NCBI RefSeq assembly: GCF_949987515.2
Contig: NC_082683.1
Span: 102,721,918-102,785,917 of the forward strand
Reading direction: 5' to 3'
Origin: Delphinus delphis
Lineage: Eukaryota; Chordata; Mammalia; Artiodactyla; Delphinidae
DNA length: 64,000 nt
Shown here: positions 35,490 through 48,730 of the stretch, piece by piece
How the letters are laid out: every line of letters starts with the position of its first letter
Position numbering within the stretch: the first letter of the stretch is position 1
Position numbers and translations under genes: made by a program
The notes under the pieces: model-generated
What the model was told of the DNA's origin: nothing
What the model saw: only the letters and a program-made list of their open reading frames with translations
The model's database searches: none

Positions 35490-35740
35490 ACATGACCATA
35501 CTTTTTCAGAAATAGTATGGGTTGTCATGAGAGATTTGAGTTTGAATGCTTTTTCAACCTGTTGGCTTATATGATCTTTGGTAAATAAGTTACTTAACCT
35601 CTCAGGACCTGTTTTCCCCTCTGTAAAATGGTGATGGTGATGGTGATGGTGCTAGGGTCAAGGTGATACCCACCTTATAAGATAAGGACTGAATGAGACA
35701 AATACCTAGTATGATGTTTGAGACCTAGGAGGCACTTGAT
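35490..35740 (+). repeat. MIR SINE fragment with a (GGTGAT)n expansion
   Basis: TATGATCTTTGGTAAATAAG, TTACTTAACCTCTCAGGACC and TCTGTAAAATGGTGATGG follow MIR. The last motif has expanded to about four GGTGAT units at 35627-35650. Confidence 0.75.
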
Positions 35741-35999
35741 TTCCTTTCTCTAAAGATGGTTATTTGCGTCAGTAGACCTCACATTTCCACAGTAGTTATA
35801 TGTTTATGAAGGTAACATATTCAAATATGTCTCACGTTACACAGTGATTCTTAACTCCCGCAATTGGGGTGGAAGTGGTGATGCCTGTATTGTTAAAGAG
35901 CACCCCCGCACCCTCAGTGAGAGTCCTTGGTCTACACTTGACACCCCAAGGATCTCTCACTAGTTGGATATTTTTACTCCTGCTTTACTTCAGTGAAGT

Positions 36000-38290
36000 G
36001 AGGATTATTTACCTCTGTGGGAAGACAGTACATTAAGCTAATGAAAAAGGTAGTCGAGAAATTACCTTCTCATGTGTGCCTAGATGCCAGGGAGCATTGT
36101 TTTCTTGGGGTGAGGGGGTGCCTGTGGGGAAGTTGTGATGGAAAGAATGGTGGAAAGACAGAATACTCAGTCAGGGTCTAGAGGACCGTTGATTGGGCTA
36201 TATGGGAGAAAATGGATAAAAGGGAAGGTGAGAGGAACTGAAGACAATTGTCATTTTTCTCATAGATCCTCATTTAGCAGTCTGTGACTTGGCTTCTTCT
36301 GGGGTACCTACTGCCTCTAAATAGGAACTGCTGTCTTTATGCTGTAAACTTGTCACATTTCCAGTCTCACCTACCCTAGGTATGAGACCTGGACCTACCA
36401 CTTGGGTCGTATACGGTTATCTGACTCATCAAAGTCATATTAAGTACCATAAGGTCCTGGAATTTTATCCGTCAAAGCCTAATAGTTCTCCTTATAATGA
36501 TACATAATGGTTACAAATAAATTTTGGGAACTGCAAATATGGAAGGCAAAGAGAGAAAGGAAATGGTTTCAGTTTGCTATGAACTGCTTACAGGCTAGAT
36601 TAACTGAGCATCACTTTTGGCTTATTATAAAGAAGGGATATAGGACTAAGCTATCCATAAAGTTCTTATTCGAAGTATCCTTTAGAGTTTTGGGTAAGGG
36701 ACTTTATAATTGAAAATGCTAAGGATACTTCTTAGGCCAGGCAATTAGATTTGAACTGAAGAGATAAGATAATGCTGCAGGTGAAATTATGACTTTGAGA
36801 AGAGAGAGGCATATCATTATCTGGGGGAGCCTTGCCGTTCATTAGACACAGAGGCTCCCATAGTGGTAACTACAGACACCCCCCTTCTAAGTTGTGACTT
36901 AACTGCTTTGGCCCAGAAGATGCTATCAGTAAACAAAGCTTCCTGGGAATGTCTGCTTGATCCTCTTAAGAGCAAGTTTCCAGAGACTGCCTAGGCCCCC
37001 ATCCTTATTTTGTCGTCATCTTCAAACTGTCCAAGTGCTCAGCAATGAGGAGCAGTAGACAAAAACAACGTGCGATTTTGTGTTAAATTGCATGTATAGA
37101 CTAGAGAAGAGTAAAATCATAGTGCACAGGACCACTCAAAGACAGCTTCATGGGAAAGAAGAATTTATGCTCGAGAGAGATAGAATTTAAAGAAAGACAA
37201 GAGAGCATCTCTAAGGTTCTGTTTTTGTGACTGTTAATTTTTACTCATGGCTCCCATACTGAAACTCCTGGAGATGATTGATGTGAAAGAGGAAATAAGC
37301 CAGTGTTAGAAGGAGCAAGGTGCTCAGGCGTATAGTAAGACAGTCTGAATTAGAGCAGCTGGTTGGATGTATGGAGACTTTACCAGCTGGAGGGAGATTA
37401 GGAATTACAAATTTCATTAATAGAACCAAAGCACATCACAGATGCCATCAGGCAGAAGCCTTATTATTGCAGTAATGACCCCCTGCACGCCCCATCCCCC
37501 AATTGACAATGCACAGATTGCGGTCACTGTACACTTCCAACAAATCTGGGTATAGCTGGTAGCCAGTACTTCTCCTTGAAGTTTGACTTATTCCCTCAAA
37601 TTGTTAATACTTCTGAAATGTTTTAGCTTTTGGCATCTGGATTTGAGCTTCCCTAGATGTTTGTGGTGTCCATCATATTCTCGTTTTTTACTTCAGTTAA
37701 TAGCATCTGGTGTCTAATGCCTCTGCACGTATCACTGTGTGGTCATGGACAAGGCCAAAGAATTAACCTGGGTTGGGAGTCGTTATGCTTTCACAGTTTA
37801 CTTTCTCAGTTTGGTTCAGCATTATTCTCTTGCAAAAGGCCGTTTGGGAACAAGCTGGGAATGCAGCAGTTATTTCAGAAGTCCCCTGGGAATTTGCTCT
37901 TTAGCAATTAAATTACCTTTAGACTTTATTCCAACTACCAGTGTGATTTTGAGCAAGTTATATAGCCTGAGGATAGCCAGTTACCCACACTTCACCCTGG
38001 GCCTCTGGGTCTTCACCTGAAAAGTGAAAGGACTAGGAAAGAGGATTTTGAGGTCCTTCCACCTCTAAGATTTTGAGAATTTGATAATTCCTGACTAGTA
38101 AGAATCAGATTGTTTTGATACTAGAGCAATGGGTTTGTCCACCCGTGTGTATTCTCCCACATTCATCTGCCTCAAGTCTACTGTCACCACTTATTTTCCC
38201 AGATGGAGACTTGGCAGGCTGGTAAAGCCTAATGTAGTTCCCTTAAGAAACTAGACCCAGCCACCTTGCCCATACTCACAGGCTCCTGTC
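36000..38290. other. Intergenic stretch without recognised features
   Basis: Short open frames only (up to about 90 codons), none with a recognisable domain. About 37.9-38.1 kb has weak MIR-like words. Confidence 0.45.
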
Positions 38291-38295
38291 GTTCC

Positions 38296-38385
38296 CTCCC
38301 ATTCATTTATCCATTCATTCATCCGTTCATTCAACAAACATTTATTGAAGGCCCATTATGTGCTATGTACTAATCTTTAAAACCT
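38296..38385 (-). repeat. L2 3' end with (ATTC)n
   Basis: ATTCATTCATCCGTTCATTC, then AACAAACATTTATTGAAGGC and CATTATGTGCTATGTAC, the reverse L2 terminus. Confidence 0.7.
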
Positions 38386-39004
38386 GATGTATGGCTTTTT
38401 ATCCATTTTCCCTTATACTCGCATTCTTTGGCAAACTAGGCAGACAACAGCATAGGAAATGTATATTCAATCATTCTTTTGAATGGTCAGAACTCTAAAA
38501 TCAAGTTTTCTATAACAAAATGTAATACAGGCACAGAAGGTCCAAAGTGCCAGGGAGGCAGTGGTCAACATGCAAAAAGTGTGGGAAGGGGCCTGGCAAG
38601 AAAACATTCTTTTCCATCAAAGTTTCATTCCTCAGGGCCTCACTTCAAAGGTTCATTGCCCCTGCTTTCAGAAATCTCTGTTTCAAGGAAGTTACATGTT
38701 TTTGCTGCCTTAATTTGAATTTTGACTAGGCAGAGTGCTGAGATCTAAATTCAGCCTGAGAGAACTTGTGATGGAACTCAGGCAGCTCTCTCACAGGACT
38801 TGATTTGTAGAGTAGAAAGAAAGGAAAGGAACGTAGAAGCTCAACCAGCTGAAGATAATCCATCAGGAATTCCTGGTTGCCTGAAACTGAGTTCTGTCTC
38901 TCTGTGCTGAGGCAGCAGCCAAAGAGAGAGAAACTAATGCCTAATTTTAGGAAGCAAACAGGTTTGTTTGCTCCCCTGTTTTCTAGATCCTTTTCTACTC
39001 TACA

Positions 39005-39232
39005 TGAGGGTTTCTTAATCTCAGCACGATTGACATTTGGGGCTGGATAATTCTTTGTTGTGGGTGGCTGGCCTGTATGTTGTAGGATGTTGAGCAGCAT
39101 CCCTGGGTTCTATCCACCAAATGCCAGTAGCACCTCCAAGTTGTGACAACAAAATTGTCTCCAGAATTTCCAAGTGTCCCCTGAGGTGGTGCAAAGTCAC
39201 CTGGTTGTGTCCCACCGCTGTAGATGCTGGTG
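39005..39232 (-). mobile_element. MER20 (hAT-Charlie)
   Basis: GGTTTCTTAATCTCAGCACG, GGATAATTCTTTGTTGTGGG, GTTGTAGGATGTTGAGCAGC and ATGCCAGTAGCACCTCC follow MER20 in reverse. It is better preserved than the copy at 3292. Confidence 0.85.
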
Positions 39233-40769
39233 AAAGTTGAGGTCGTCACTGTCCATGCAGGATATGAAGTAGAAGCCTCAAACCCTGTGATGGCAGGATA
39301 TCACACAGAGTGAAGATGAGAGGTCTTCTTTTCCTGGACCATTCAAGGATGAACATCATCTGAGAAGTAAAATAGCATTAGTTTGTTTTAAAAATCAGGT
39401 GTTCACATAGTTTAGAAAATCAGTGTTGCCCAACTACATTTTTTATGTTAAAATTATGATGATTTTCCACATATCTTAAGCATGTGTCAGGTGGGAGGAG
39501 ATGCCAGGGCACTTTCGCTCTGTAAATGAAAAGTGAATCATTTGACCCATCACTAAAATACAGCTACCTCTGAATTATGAAGTGGCAGCTGATTAGCAGC
39601 TTCTTACTGAATCCACTAGTTTAATTTGTGGATTATAAAATGTGGATATATTGCAATCAAAACTTTCTAGAAACTTCCTCAGAGCAACATTACAGCAGTA
39701 TAGCTAAAGATTCTGAGACAAATGAGATGCAGTATCCCATTCTCTCACTCCCTGGATGGGGATGGGGAGGTCCCTGAGATATGGGGATATACTTGTCTCT
39801 ACATTCACTTTACTTCAAGAGTCTAATACACTTCTCTAGTTCAGATGAATTGTTTCCCAACTTTTCATATATGTCTTTGAAGATAAATTTATCTTCTTTA
39901 TATTGAAGTCTTCTGTGGGTTGCTTTTGGCTTCTTCTTCTTGATGTTATTTGTTCACTCCTGAGTTCTAGACATAAATTCATTTCTCCCCAGAACTATAA
40001 AACTAGGTCATATCTTGTGGTGAAATAGTTCTGCAGATTCCTGGAATTCTGAAAATAACAGCAATAGGATACCATTACAGCCATTCAACAAACATTTTTC
40101 ACGAACTGAAAGTCTCCCTTCCACTTGTTTTTCTGTATTCCCTTAAGGAAAGGGATCATCCTCAGAGCAAACAGGAACTGAGAGAGGAACTATGGGCAGG
40201 CTCCTAGATAGGAGTGGAAAGGTGGCTTCTATCTGAGTTCTCAACCAGGCAATGTGTGTGACCTAAAGTGTCATGATCAGTTATAATATGTATCTCAAGT
40301 AATGATCTCTTCATTTATTTTTTTTAAATTGATTTAAGGTTATCCCTCTGCAATTCTAGAGAGAAAGAGATGGAGCTGCAGCTAACCAGGTAACAGTATA
40401 TAACCCTTTGTGTACTGCATGTGAACATGTATGTCTTGGTTTATTTAAAAAAAAAAAAAAAGAAGACTGCAAATTTTACTGCTCTAAGGGAATACAAGAT
40501 AAAGATGAATAAGCTATAATTTATAGGTCAGATTATCTAGTCACAGTATATTAAAAACTCATTTCCTTGTGGGAATCAAGGAAAGAAGAAAGGGCTCCTA
40601 CTAAAGAGATACTCAAAGGATAGTTTCCTTAGGGAAATCTCCCTCCAGTGATAACCATGGAGGTCGGAAATGATGGAAACTGGCAGATTTCCTTACAAAG
40701 AATCTGTTTTGTGCACTTCACCATAGTGTTTGGAGAACAGGAGAAAGAATGAAAAGCAGATGAAGAGAC

Positions 40770-42860
40770 CCCCGGCCAAGATGGTGGAGTAGAAATACCC
40801 TGAGCTAACCTTTCACAAGCACACCAAAATCACAACCATTTGCAGAAAAACCATCGATGAAAAAGACCGGAGCCTACCAGAAAAGATCTTCTACAACTAA
40901 AGACATAAAGAAGGAACTACAGTGAGACAGGTGGAAGAGGCAGACTCAACGATAGAGTCAAGTCTCATACTCCCAGATGGGTGACCCACAAACTGGAGGA
41001 TAATTACATTGCAGAGGTTCTCCCAAAGGAGTGAGAGATCTGAGCCCCATATCAGGCTCCCCAGCCCAGGAGTCCTGCACCAGGAAGACAAGCCCCCAGA
41101 ACATTTGGCTTTGAAGGCCAGTGGGGCTTACTTTTAGGAGAGCCAAAGGGCGGGAGGAAGAGAGACTTCACTCTTAAAGGGTGCACATGAAATCTCACAT
41201 GCTCTGGAACCCAGGGCAGAAGCAGTAATCTGATAGGAGCCTGGGTCAGACATACCTGCTGATCCTGGAACGTCTCCCAGAGAGGCAGGAGGCAACTGCA
41301 TATCACCCTAGAAACACAAGCACTGATGGCAGCCATTTTGGGGAGCTCCTACCATGTGGACGCTGGTACTGGCAAATGCCATTGTGAAACTCTCCTTCTA
41401 GCTCATCAGCACCAACACCTGGCCCCACCCAACAGCCTATAGTCAACAGTGCTGGGATGCCTCAGGCCAAGCAGCTAACTGGGCAGGGACACAGCCCCAC
41501 CCACCAGCAGACTGGCTACCTTAAGACCACCTGAGCCCATAGCTGCCTCTGGACATGGCCCAGGACCCAGCTCCACCCACCAGTGGGCAGGTACCAGCCC
41601 CAGAATCCCCTGGACCCTGATGCTGCCCTCCAGGAAGCCTATTCTAGCCTCTGGGCCAGCTTCATCCACAAGGGGGCAGACACTAGATGCAAGAAAACCA
41701 CAATCCCAGAGCCTGAAGACCTAGCCTGCCACCAGTAGGCCAGACCCTGTCCTGGGGAGCAGCTGGGCCCCAGCCCTAACCACTAGCAGGCCAACGCAAA
41801 CTTTGAGACACCCCAGACCCAACTGTGTCAGGAACCGCACCCACCCACAGCAATCCAAGACCAGCCCTGGGACCCCTGGGCCCTGCATTTGGACTCTAGG
41901 ACATGGCTTTGCCCACCAGTAGACCAGCACTAACACCCTTGCTTCACCCATCAGTCAGTGGACAATATTACCAGAGTTTTCTGGACCCTGACTCCATCCA
42001 CTCATGACCCAGCACTATCCCTGGGCCCCCGTGGGGTTCCACAGTCAGCTGCCTCTGCAGCCAGCAGCCTCCACATGAGACAGGGCCTGGCAACGTTGGA
42101 CCAAGGGCTAACCAAGCTTACTAGACCTCCCACATAGTCAGCCTGCGACAACAGGAGGACCCATGCAATCCTCATATGAAGAACTCTAGGGCGTACAGCT
42201 TGAGTGATGAGAGAGGAGTGTGCTGTTGGTACGCATCGGAGGTCTCCCACAAAATATCACTGCTCCAGGGTCGTAAAATGTAACCAACCTACCAGATACA
42301 TAAAAATACAAACAGCAAGGTAGCAAAATGAGGTGACAGAGGAACGTGTTCCAGACGAAGGAACAAGATAAAACCCCAGAAGAACAACTAAGTGGAGATA
42401 GGCAATCTACCTGAGAAGGATTTCAGGGTAGTGATTGTAAACATGATCAGAGAACTAGGGAGAAGAATGGATCCAAAGAGTGAGAAGTTAAAAGTTTTTA
42501 ACAAAGAGTTAGAAAATACATATTGATAGAACAACCAAACAGAGATGAAGAATACAATAACTGAAATGAAAAATATACTAGAAGGAATCAACAGTAGACT
42601 AAATGATGGATCAGTGAACTGGAAGACAGTAGTGGAAATCACTGATGCTGAACACAAGAAAAAGGAATGAAAAGAGGACACAAACCTCTGGGACAACATC
42701 AAGTGTACTAATATTCACATTATAGGGGTCCCACAAGGCAAAGAGAGAGAGAAAGGAACTGAAAACATATCTGAAGATATAATAGCTGAAAACTTCACTA
42801 CCCTGGGAAAGGAAATAGACATCCAAGTCCAGAAAGTGCAGCAGCCCCATAAGAAAGGGT
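40770..42860 (+). mobile_element. L1 5' region (5' UTR and start of ORF1), 3'-truncated
   Basis: The segment begins CCCCCGGCCAAGATGGTGGA then GTAGAA, the usual mammalian L1 5' end. It continues through GC-rich UTR sequence into ORF1-like purine-rich sequence near 42.4-42.85 kb. The later parts of L1 are missing. Frames are broken. Confidence 0.75.
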
Positions 42861-42957
42861 TTCCTCTGATTTTGTTGTTTGCATACCACCTTCGCAATTT
42901 TTATAATATCCATGTACTACCTTTTATCTAAGTATACAACTTTATATTTGTATTTCA

Positions 42958-43135
42958 ACCACTTTTTTTAATACATCTTTATTGGAGTATAATTGCTTCA
43001 CAATACCATGTTAGTTTCTGTTGCACAACAAAATGAATCAGCCATATACATACACATGTCCCCATATCCCCTCCCTCTTGAGCCTCCCTCCCATCCTCCC
43101 TATCCCACCCCTCTAGGTCATCTCAATCACTATTT
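42958..43135 (-). mobile_element. L1 3' end fragment
   Basis: TTTTTTTAATACATCTTTAT, then TGGAGTATAATTGCTTCACA and CCATATCCCCTCCCTCTTGA, the reverse of a cetartiodactyl L1 3' end. Confidence 0.85.
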
Positions 43136-43205
43136 TTTAAAATAAATGTAAAAATTTTTTTACCACACTCAAAAAAGCAAAGCAGATCAACAGATTTTTG
43201 TCTGC

Positions 43206-44000
43206 CCTTGAGGACTTAACAATCTAGGCAAGGAATATATGTGCCTCAGAGAGTGTAAGATATTATAAATTATACATGCTCACCAAGGGGATGTGAGATA
43301 AAAGGACCAGCAGGAAATGGGTGAAGGAAGTGTGGACCTGAATTAGCATAGAGTAGAGGAGATTTCCAGGAAGGGGCAGAGAGAGAGGGAGCAAGGCCAG
43401 AGAGCAGTAGTAGGCAGCTGAGAGAAGGAGGAACCTTAGGGAGAGAAACTTAGAGAGCTGTGACTGCATAGCTGAGGACTTTAACTTTGATATACTAGTG
43501 CCCAGAGAGTCACTTCAGGTTGCAGAGTAAAGGACTGCTGTGATGAAAATAGCATTTGAAAACTTTTATTCTGGCACCTTGTTTCCTATCACCTGAAACA
43601 GAGGGAGGAGCAAGTACAAGGTTTTAGAACTAGTCGGGGCATGAGATGATTAGGGTCAATCTGAAAGACAACATGGGCAAATACTGTAGAGCTTGGTAAC
43701 AAATTGACCTGAAGGACAGAGGGGACAAAAATAGCTCTAAGGTTGTGAGCCTGGTGCATGGTGGCAGTGCCACTGAGTAATGTGGTAGTGTTGACTGTAA
43801 CTTCACAAGCTCAGTTGTATACAAATTCCACATGCAGAAGAATATTCAGAAAGAGATGTCCTACTAGTAATTAGAGCCAGAGGAGTGAAGTGAGAGTGCG
43901 AAGTCTTAGCAAGAGGGCTAGTTGGTGAGTGCTTCGTCAAGTCTCCAGTCAACAGGGGCTTTGTTGAGGGGGGCTGGGAGGAGGCCACTTATGTGAGCGA
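43206..44000 (-). repeat. Old L2-like remnant
   Basis: GGTAACAAATTGACCTG, CTAAGGTTGTGAGCCTGGTG and GGTGGCAGTGCCACTGAG follow the antisense L2 reverse-transcriptase region. It overlaps the likely VTCN1 3' UTR. Confidence 0.55.
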
Positions 44001-44401
44001 TTATGCTCATGTCATGATGTTTCATTGTGAAATCCAGAGTAATGAGTCAGGGCCAAATATCTCTTTCTCTTCAATAAGATATGTTTGCCTTCAAGGATGA
44101 CTGAATAAATGAAAAGGTGTTTGAATTTACACAAATATTTGAATTGCATAGAGTTGTTTTTCCTGTACGTCTGTCAATGAGGTCTCTACTCTTTGTTAAC
44201 AAATGCTTACCTTTCACAATAGCAGTGGAAATAGTGCCTACTGCCCTGACGTTATTAAATGTTTCTCTCTGGGGCTGGTGCTGGGAGCTGCTTGATTCCT
44301 GTTAGGGACACAAACACACATAGTGGCTCCCCGACACCATTCGTGATTCATCTCACCTGTCGTACCAGTGACTCTGCATGTTTCTGTGTAGCCAGGGTGC
44401 A
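43560..44401 (-). other. VTCN1: VTCN1 3' untranslated region (tentative)
   Basis: The human gene has a 3' UTR of more than 1 kb. On the minus strand the first AATAAA after the stop is at 43570-43565. The distal part overlaps old L2-like sequence. The extent is inferred. Confidence 0.3.
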
Positions 44402-44523
44402 TTATTTTAGCATCAGGTAAGGGCAGAGAGGCAGGAGTACCCAGGTGATGGCAACAGAAGAGACACACAGGGAAGCCTTTGAGTTCAGCAGCTGGAGGTG
44501 ACTTTGCCTTTTAATCTCAGAGT
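44402..44523 (-). CDS. VTCN1: VTCN1 exon 5: C-terminal membrane segment, frame open
   Basis: The 122-nt exon begins after TTTACAG at 44524 and ends with TAA at 44402-44404. It encodes (D)SEIKRQSHLQLLNSKASLC, then VSSVAITWVLLPLCPYLMLK. This matches the human tail except that SSFFA has become SSVA, an in-frame loss of one codon. The hydrophobic end is the membrane-anchoring region. Upstream exons are frameshifted, so this exon would be reached in frame only by skipping them. Confidence 0.9.
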
Positions 44524-45039
44524 CTGTAAAGGGAGAGAAAAAAGTTTAGGGTCATAGAGGAAAAGCTGGATGTCTCCTTCACATGGCTGGTTAGCAAAGA
44601 AAAATACCCCCCAAAAACAGAACAGATTGTTCCTAATATAACTTGTGCCCTAATTTGAGGGCAGTTTTGTACCCCATTCTCTACCTTTCTGTAACTAGCT
44701 TAAAAGCAGAGCTTTCCCTTTCTGCAAAGAAGTTCCATTCTCTCGTCCACTCCAGTGAGCCCTCAGCCAAATGAAAAACGATTCCAATAAACACACTGCT
44801 GTTGGTTACCAAATAAAGAGTAGGTTAAACCAACAGCCATGGCCAGTCCTGGGTGTCAGACAGATTTTTCTTCCTCTAGGCAGTGACCTTTACAGGTTCT
44901 GTGTCATTTGCTTTCCTCACACCACTACAGAGTAATGAGAAAGTATTGTTCTCATTTTGAAGTAGAGAAAGGCAGAAATGAAGAAATTAAATTACTCTTT
45001 ACTCTATTTTCTCCCTCGACAGTCCAGTGTCATTTAGCT

Positions 45040-45235
45040 CATTTCAGCTCTGATACTTACTAGCTGTGTGACTTCAGGCAAGTTTAGGCAAGTTACTCTA
45101 TATGTGCTACAGTTTCTTCATCTATAAAATAGGGCCAAAATAATAATAATCAACTTCATAGGATTCTTGTGAGGATTAATGAGTTAATACAAGTAAAGCA
45201 CTTAGAACCTGGCACCATAGTAAGCATTCAGTAAG
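45040..45235 (+). repeat. MIR SINE
   Basis: TACTTACTAGCTGTGTGACT, CAGTTTCTTCATCTATAAAA and GTGAGGATTAATGAG are clear MIR motifs. It lies in VTCN1 intron 4. Confidence 0.85.
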
Positions 45236-45420
45236 TATTAGCTGTCAAGACAATAACAGTAACCCCACTCAAGCCTAATAAACATTACTTCCATTAAGCT
45301 GATCATTTTCCCAATCCACCTCCTTAGCACGAATTCTGTCCTAAATTCCACATCTGTATTTACAGTTGCTACTATATGTCAGTTAAAAGTACAATTATTC
45401 AGCAAATATTTTTGAGCACC

Positions 45421-45915
45421 TGTTGTTTGAGTTCAAAGGAGTCCAATAACACCCTCTCCCCAGCTGAGTTCTGGACCAATTAAAGAGCAAGACAAAGTGA
45501 GGCAACTGGAAGACTAAAATCACCTTTATTCCTGATAAATCTGATAATAAAGGATTAAGCATTGTCTGCAGGGAAGTGGGCTGCAGCCCAGACTTCCCCA
45601 GTGACGGGCAGCACAAGACTGGGGCAGGCTTCCTCCCACAAGGGCAGATTCTACCCCTGCAAACTGTTGGCTTAGAGGAGAAGAGTAGAATGTATACTTC
45701 TGGTTAGCTAGAGAGAAAAGGAAAAATGAGGAGCTGGGCTATTTATACCCAGCTTCTCCTAATAAACTCACTAATTGGGAAAGTTAATTTCTCTTCCTCT
45801 GGGGAAGAGTGAAAGAGGAGAGAAGAGAGACTAGAAGGGTTACGTTGGTGGGGATCTCTTCCCATGGAAGGAAACATGTGGAGGAGGGATGAAGCAGTCT
45901 CTCCCAGACTTGGTG
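45421..45915 (-). mobile_element. Possible solo LTR splitting an L2
   Basis: L2 words TTTTTGAGCACCTGTTG at the left and TGTATGCTGGGTAATGTGCT at the right would join into one L2 phrase if this block were removed. On the minus strand it has a TATAAATAGC box near 45750-45741 and AATAAAGGTG near 45528-45519, about 210 bases later, the spacing of an LTR promoter and poly(A) signal. No clear target duplication was found. Confidence 0.45.
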
Positions 45916-45989
45916 TATGCTGGGTAATGTGCTAAGCATTGGACATCTCTACCTTTGTACGTAGTGGGCACTTTCAACTCAACAGCTCT

Positions 45990-46490
45990 AAAATCTTCAT
46001 CTTTTTACCAGACATGTTGCTTTTCCTACATTTTCATTTTTGTTGTTGGTAGCATTACTAACCTCCTAAGCAACCTGGATATAGCAATATCAGACCCCTT
46101 TTGACTTGTTCCTTCTCTTGTCCTTCACATTTGTGTCACCAAGGCCTGTAGGTTATTTTCTTCATTAACTTTTGATTCTCCCACCTTTCCTTCCCATTGT
46201 CGCTGCCCCAGTTAAGGCCCTCATAATTTCTCCCCTGGACATTGACATAGGCTTCTGACTTCATGCCTTCCTAGTCTATCAAAACCATACTTTTTCTTCA
46301 AAACCCAGCTTGAACTCTTCCTCATCTATTGAGCCACTACAGTCATAATTAACTACTCTTTCCTGTGGGTACCATATCCACACTGATTAACTTCTCTTAT
46401 GACAACTGTGCTATTCATCTCAGTGTTTCATGGGACTTACAAATTACTTTGTATATATTTGGCACTAAATAGATACTTGTTGAACGAATG
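45990..46490 (+). repeat. L2-like remnant
   Basis: CAAAACCCAGCTTGAACTCT, GTGCTATTCATCTCAGTGTT and TTGGCACTAAATAGATACTT, then GTTGAACGAATGA, follow the L2 3' end. Confidence 0.65.
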
Positions 46491-47339
46491 ACCCAGATGA
46501 GCAGTATAGTTAGAGAACACAGGATATAAACCTCATGGCTTCATTCAGTTGTTTAAAAACTTACCTTGTGCATGGTAAGAAGGAATTATGTTATTTTATC
46601 TTAATTTTGAGCTATGTCATGCTTCTAAAAGTTGGATATAGTCCTAGTACTGGTATATGGAACACTTGTTCTGATGTATCCTATAAGCATGTATGGAAAA
46701 AGAACCTGCTCACTGAACAAAAGCTGTGCCCAATTTCTGTGGTTTGTTTGGTTATTGCCATTTCTATTAGAAGACATTAGTTATATAGTTGGAGCTTTTA
46801 ATTGAGATCTAAACTGAAATACTGTTGTTAACACTCATTGTTTTAAATGCCTAATGCTTATTTCCCCCTTCTCTTCTGGGAAGGCCTTCCATCCAGGTAC
46901 TGCCTCATTGGTCTAAGTATGGGCAGCTGACCCAAGTGGAGCTGTTCTGGGAATATATTCAATAGAATCAGACTGAGGGATTGAGCTTCAGTCTAGTTAC
47001 TCTCTTGAGTGAAAGAGACTTTTAAAGGTAGGAGCTCTTGGCAACCATATTCTGCCCTATAGACTAAAACAAGAGAGAGTAAATTAGAGAGCAAAGAGAA
47101 TAAAGTAGAAATGAGAGACAAAGAATGGAATTTAAGTTCTTGGATCCAGCTGTTATTGAAGCCACACTGCACTTTCTGTCCTTGGTTTCATGAGACATCC
47201 TAATACCCTTCTAATAAATTCCTTCTTTTAGCTTAGGCTTCAGTTGGTTTTGTTTTCTGTTATAGGCAACTAAAAGTGTTCTAATTGGTACAGTCACCAG
47301 TTTGTTTCACAGGATAGTGGAAGAGCTCTCTCTTTCTCA

Positions 47340-48360
47340 TATATATGATTTTTTATTAGATACTTTTTTATTGTGGTAAAAAACGTAATATGAAACTTAC
47401 TATCTTAACCATTTTAAGTGTACAGTTCAGTAATGTTAAGTATATTCACATTCTTGTGAAAAAAATCTCCAAAACTTTTTCATTTTGCAAATCTGAAACT
47501 ATACCCATTAAACAACAACTCCGTATCCTTTCCCCTTGGCCCCAGCTCCTGGTAACCATCATTGTACTTTGTTTCTATGAATTTGATTACTTCAGATACT
47601 TTATAAGTGGAATCAAATGGTAGAATCAAATAATATTTATCTTTCTGTGACGGGCTTCACTTATAGCATAATATCCTGAAAATTCATCCATGTTGTAGCA
47701 TGCAAAAGGATTTCCTTCCTTTTTAAGGCTGAATAATGTTGCATTGTATGTATACCACATTTTGTTTATCCATTCGTCTGCTGGTGGACATTGGGGCTGC
47801 TTCCTCCTCTTGGTTATCGTGAATAATGCTGCTGTCAACATGGGTGTGCAAATATATCTTTGAGACACTGCTTTCAGTTTTTTTGTACATAATACACAGA
47901 AATGGAACTGCTAGATCATTTGGAAGTTCTATTTTAAGTTTTTTGAGGAACCTCCCATACTGTTTTCTATAGTGGTTGCACCATTTTACAGTCTCACCAT
48001 CATACACAAGTATTCCAATTTCTTCTCATCCTCACCAACACTTGTTGTTTTCTGTTGTTGTTGTTGTTAGTAGCCATTCTAATTAGTATGAGGTGATATT
48101 GTGGTTTCCGTTTACATTTCTCTGATGATTAGGGATGTTGAACATCTTTTCATATACTTGTTGGCCATTTTGTATATCTTCTTTGGAGAAATGTCTGTTC
48201 GAGTCCTTTGCCCATTTTTTAACCAAGTTATTTGACTTTTTCATTGTTTAATTATAGAAGTTCTTTATGTATTCTGGATACTAATCCCTTATCAAACATA
48301 TGATTTAAAAATATTTTCTCCCATTCCATAGGTTGCCTTTTTGTATATATAAATTTTAAT
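47340..48360 (-). mobile_element. Old L1 3' fragment
   Basis: Reverse L1: TTATTGTGGTAAAAAACGTA, CCATTTTAAGTGTACAGTTC, then GGCTGAATAATGTTGCATTG and TTTTCTCCCATTCCATAGGT. Confidence 0.8.
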
Positions 48361-48377
48361 TAAAAAATAGCTGATGA

Positions 48378-48730
48378 GGAACTTCCCTGGTGGCGCAGTG
48401 GTTAAGAATCCACCTGCCAGTGCAGGGGACACGGGTTCGATCCCTGGCCCAGGAAGATCCCACATGCTGCAGAGCAACTAAGCCTGTGAGCCACAACTAC
48501 TGAGCCTGCACTCTAGAGCCTGCGAATCACAAGTACTGAGCCCACGTGCCACAACTCCTGAAGCCTGTGTGCCTAGAGCCCATGCTGTGCAACAAGAGAA
48601 ACCACCACAATGAGAAGCCTGTGCGCCACAACGAAGAGTAGCCCCTGCTCACCACAACTAGAGAGAAAAGCCAGCGCCCAGCAATGAAGACCCAATGCAG
48701 CCAAATAAATAAATAAATAAAATTATTTTT
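48378..48730 (+). mobile_element. CHR-type SINE, long form, in VTCN1 intron 4
   Basis: It starts GGAACTTCCCTGGTGGCGCA and ends in (AAAT)n. The duplication AAAATAGCTGATGA is exact at 48364-48377 and 48731-48744. It is antisense to VTCN1. Confidence 0.95.

Noticed and set aside
40770..43135. L1 5' part followed by an inverted 3' end, as if made by twin priming
   Set aside because: The poly(A) side lies in the middle, facing the 5' part. Twin priming puts it at the outer end. Two separate insertions fit better.
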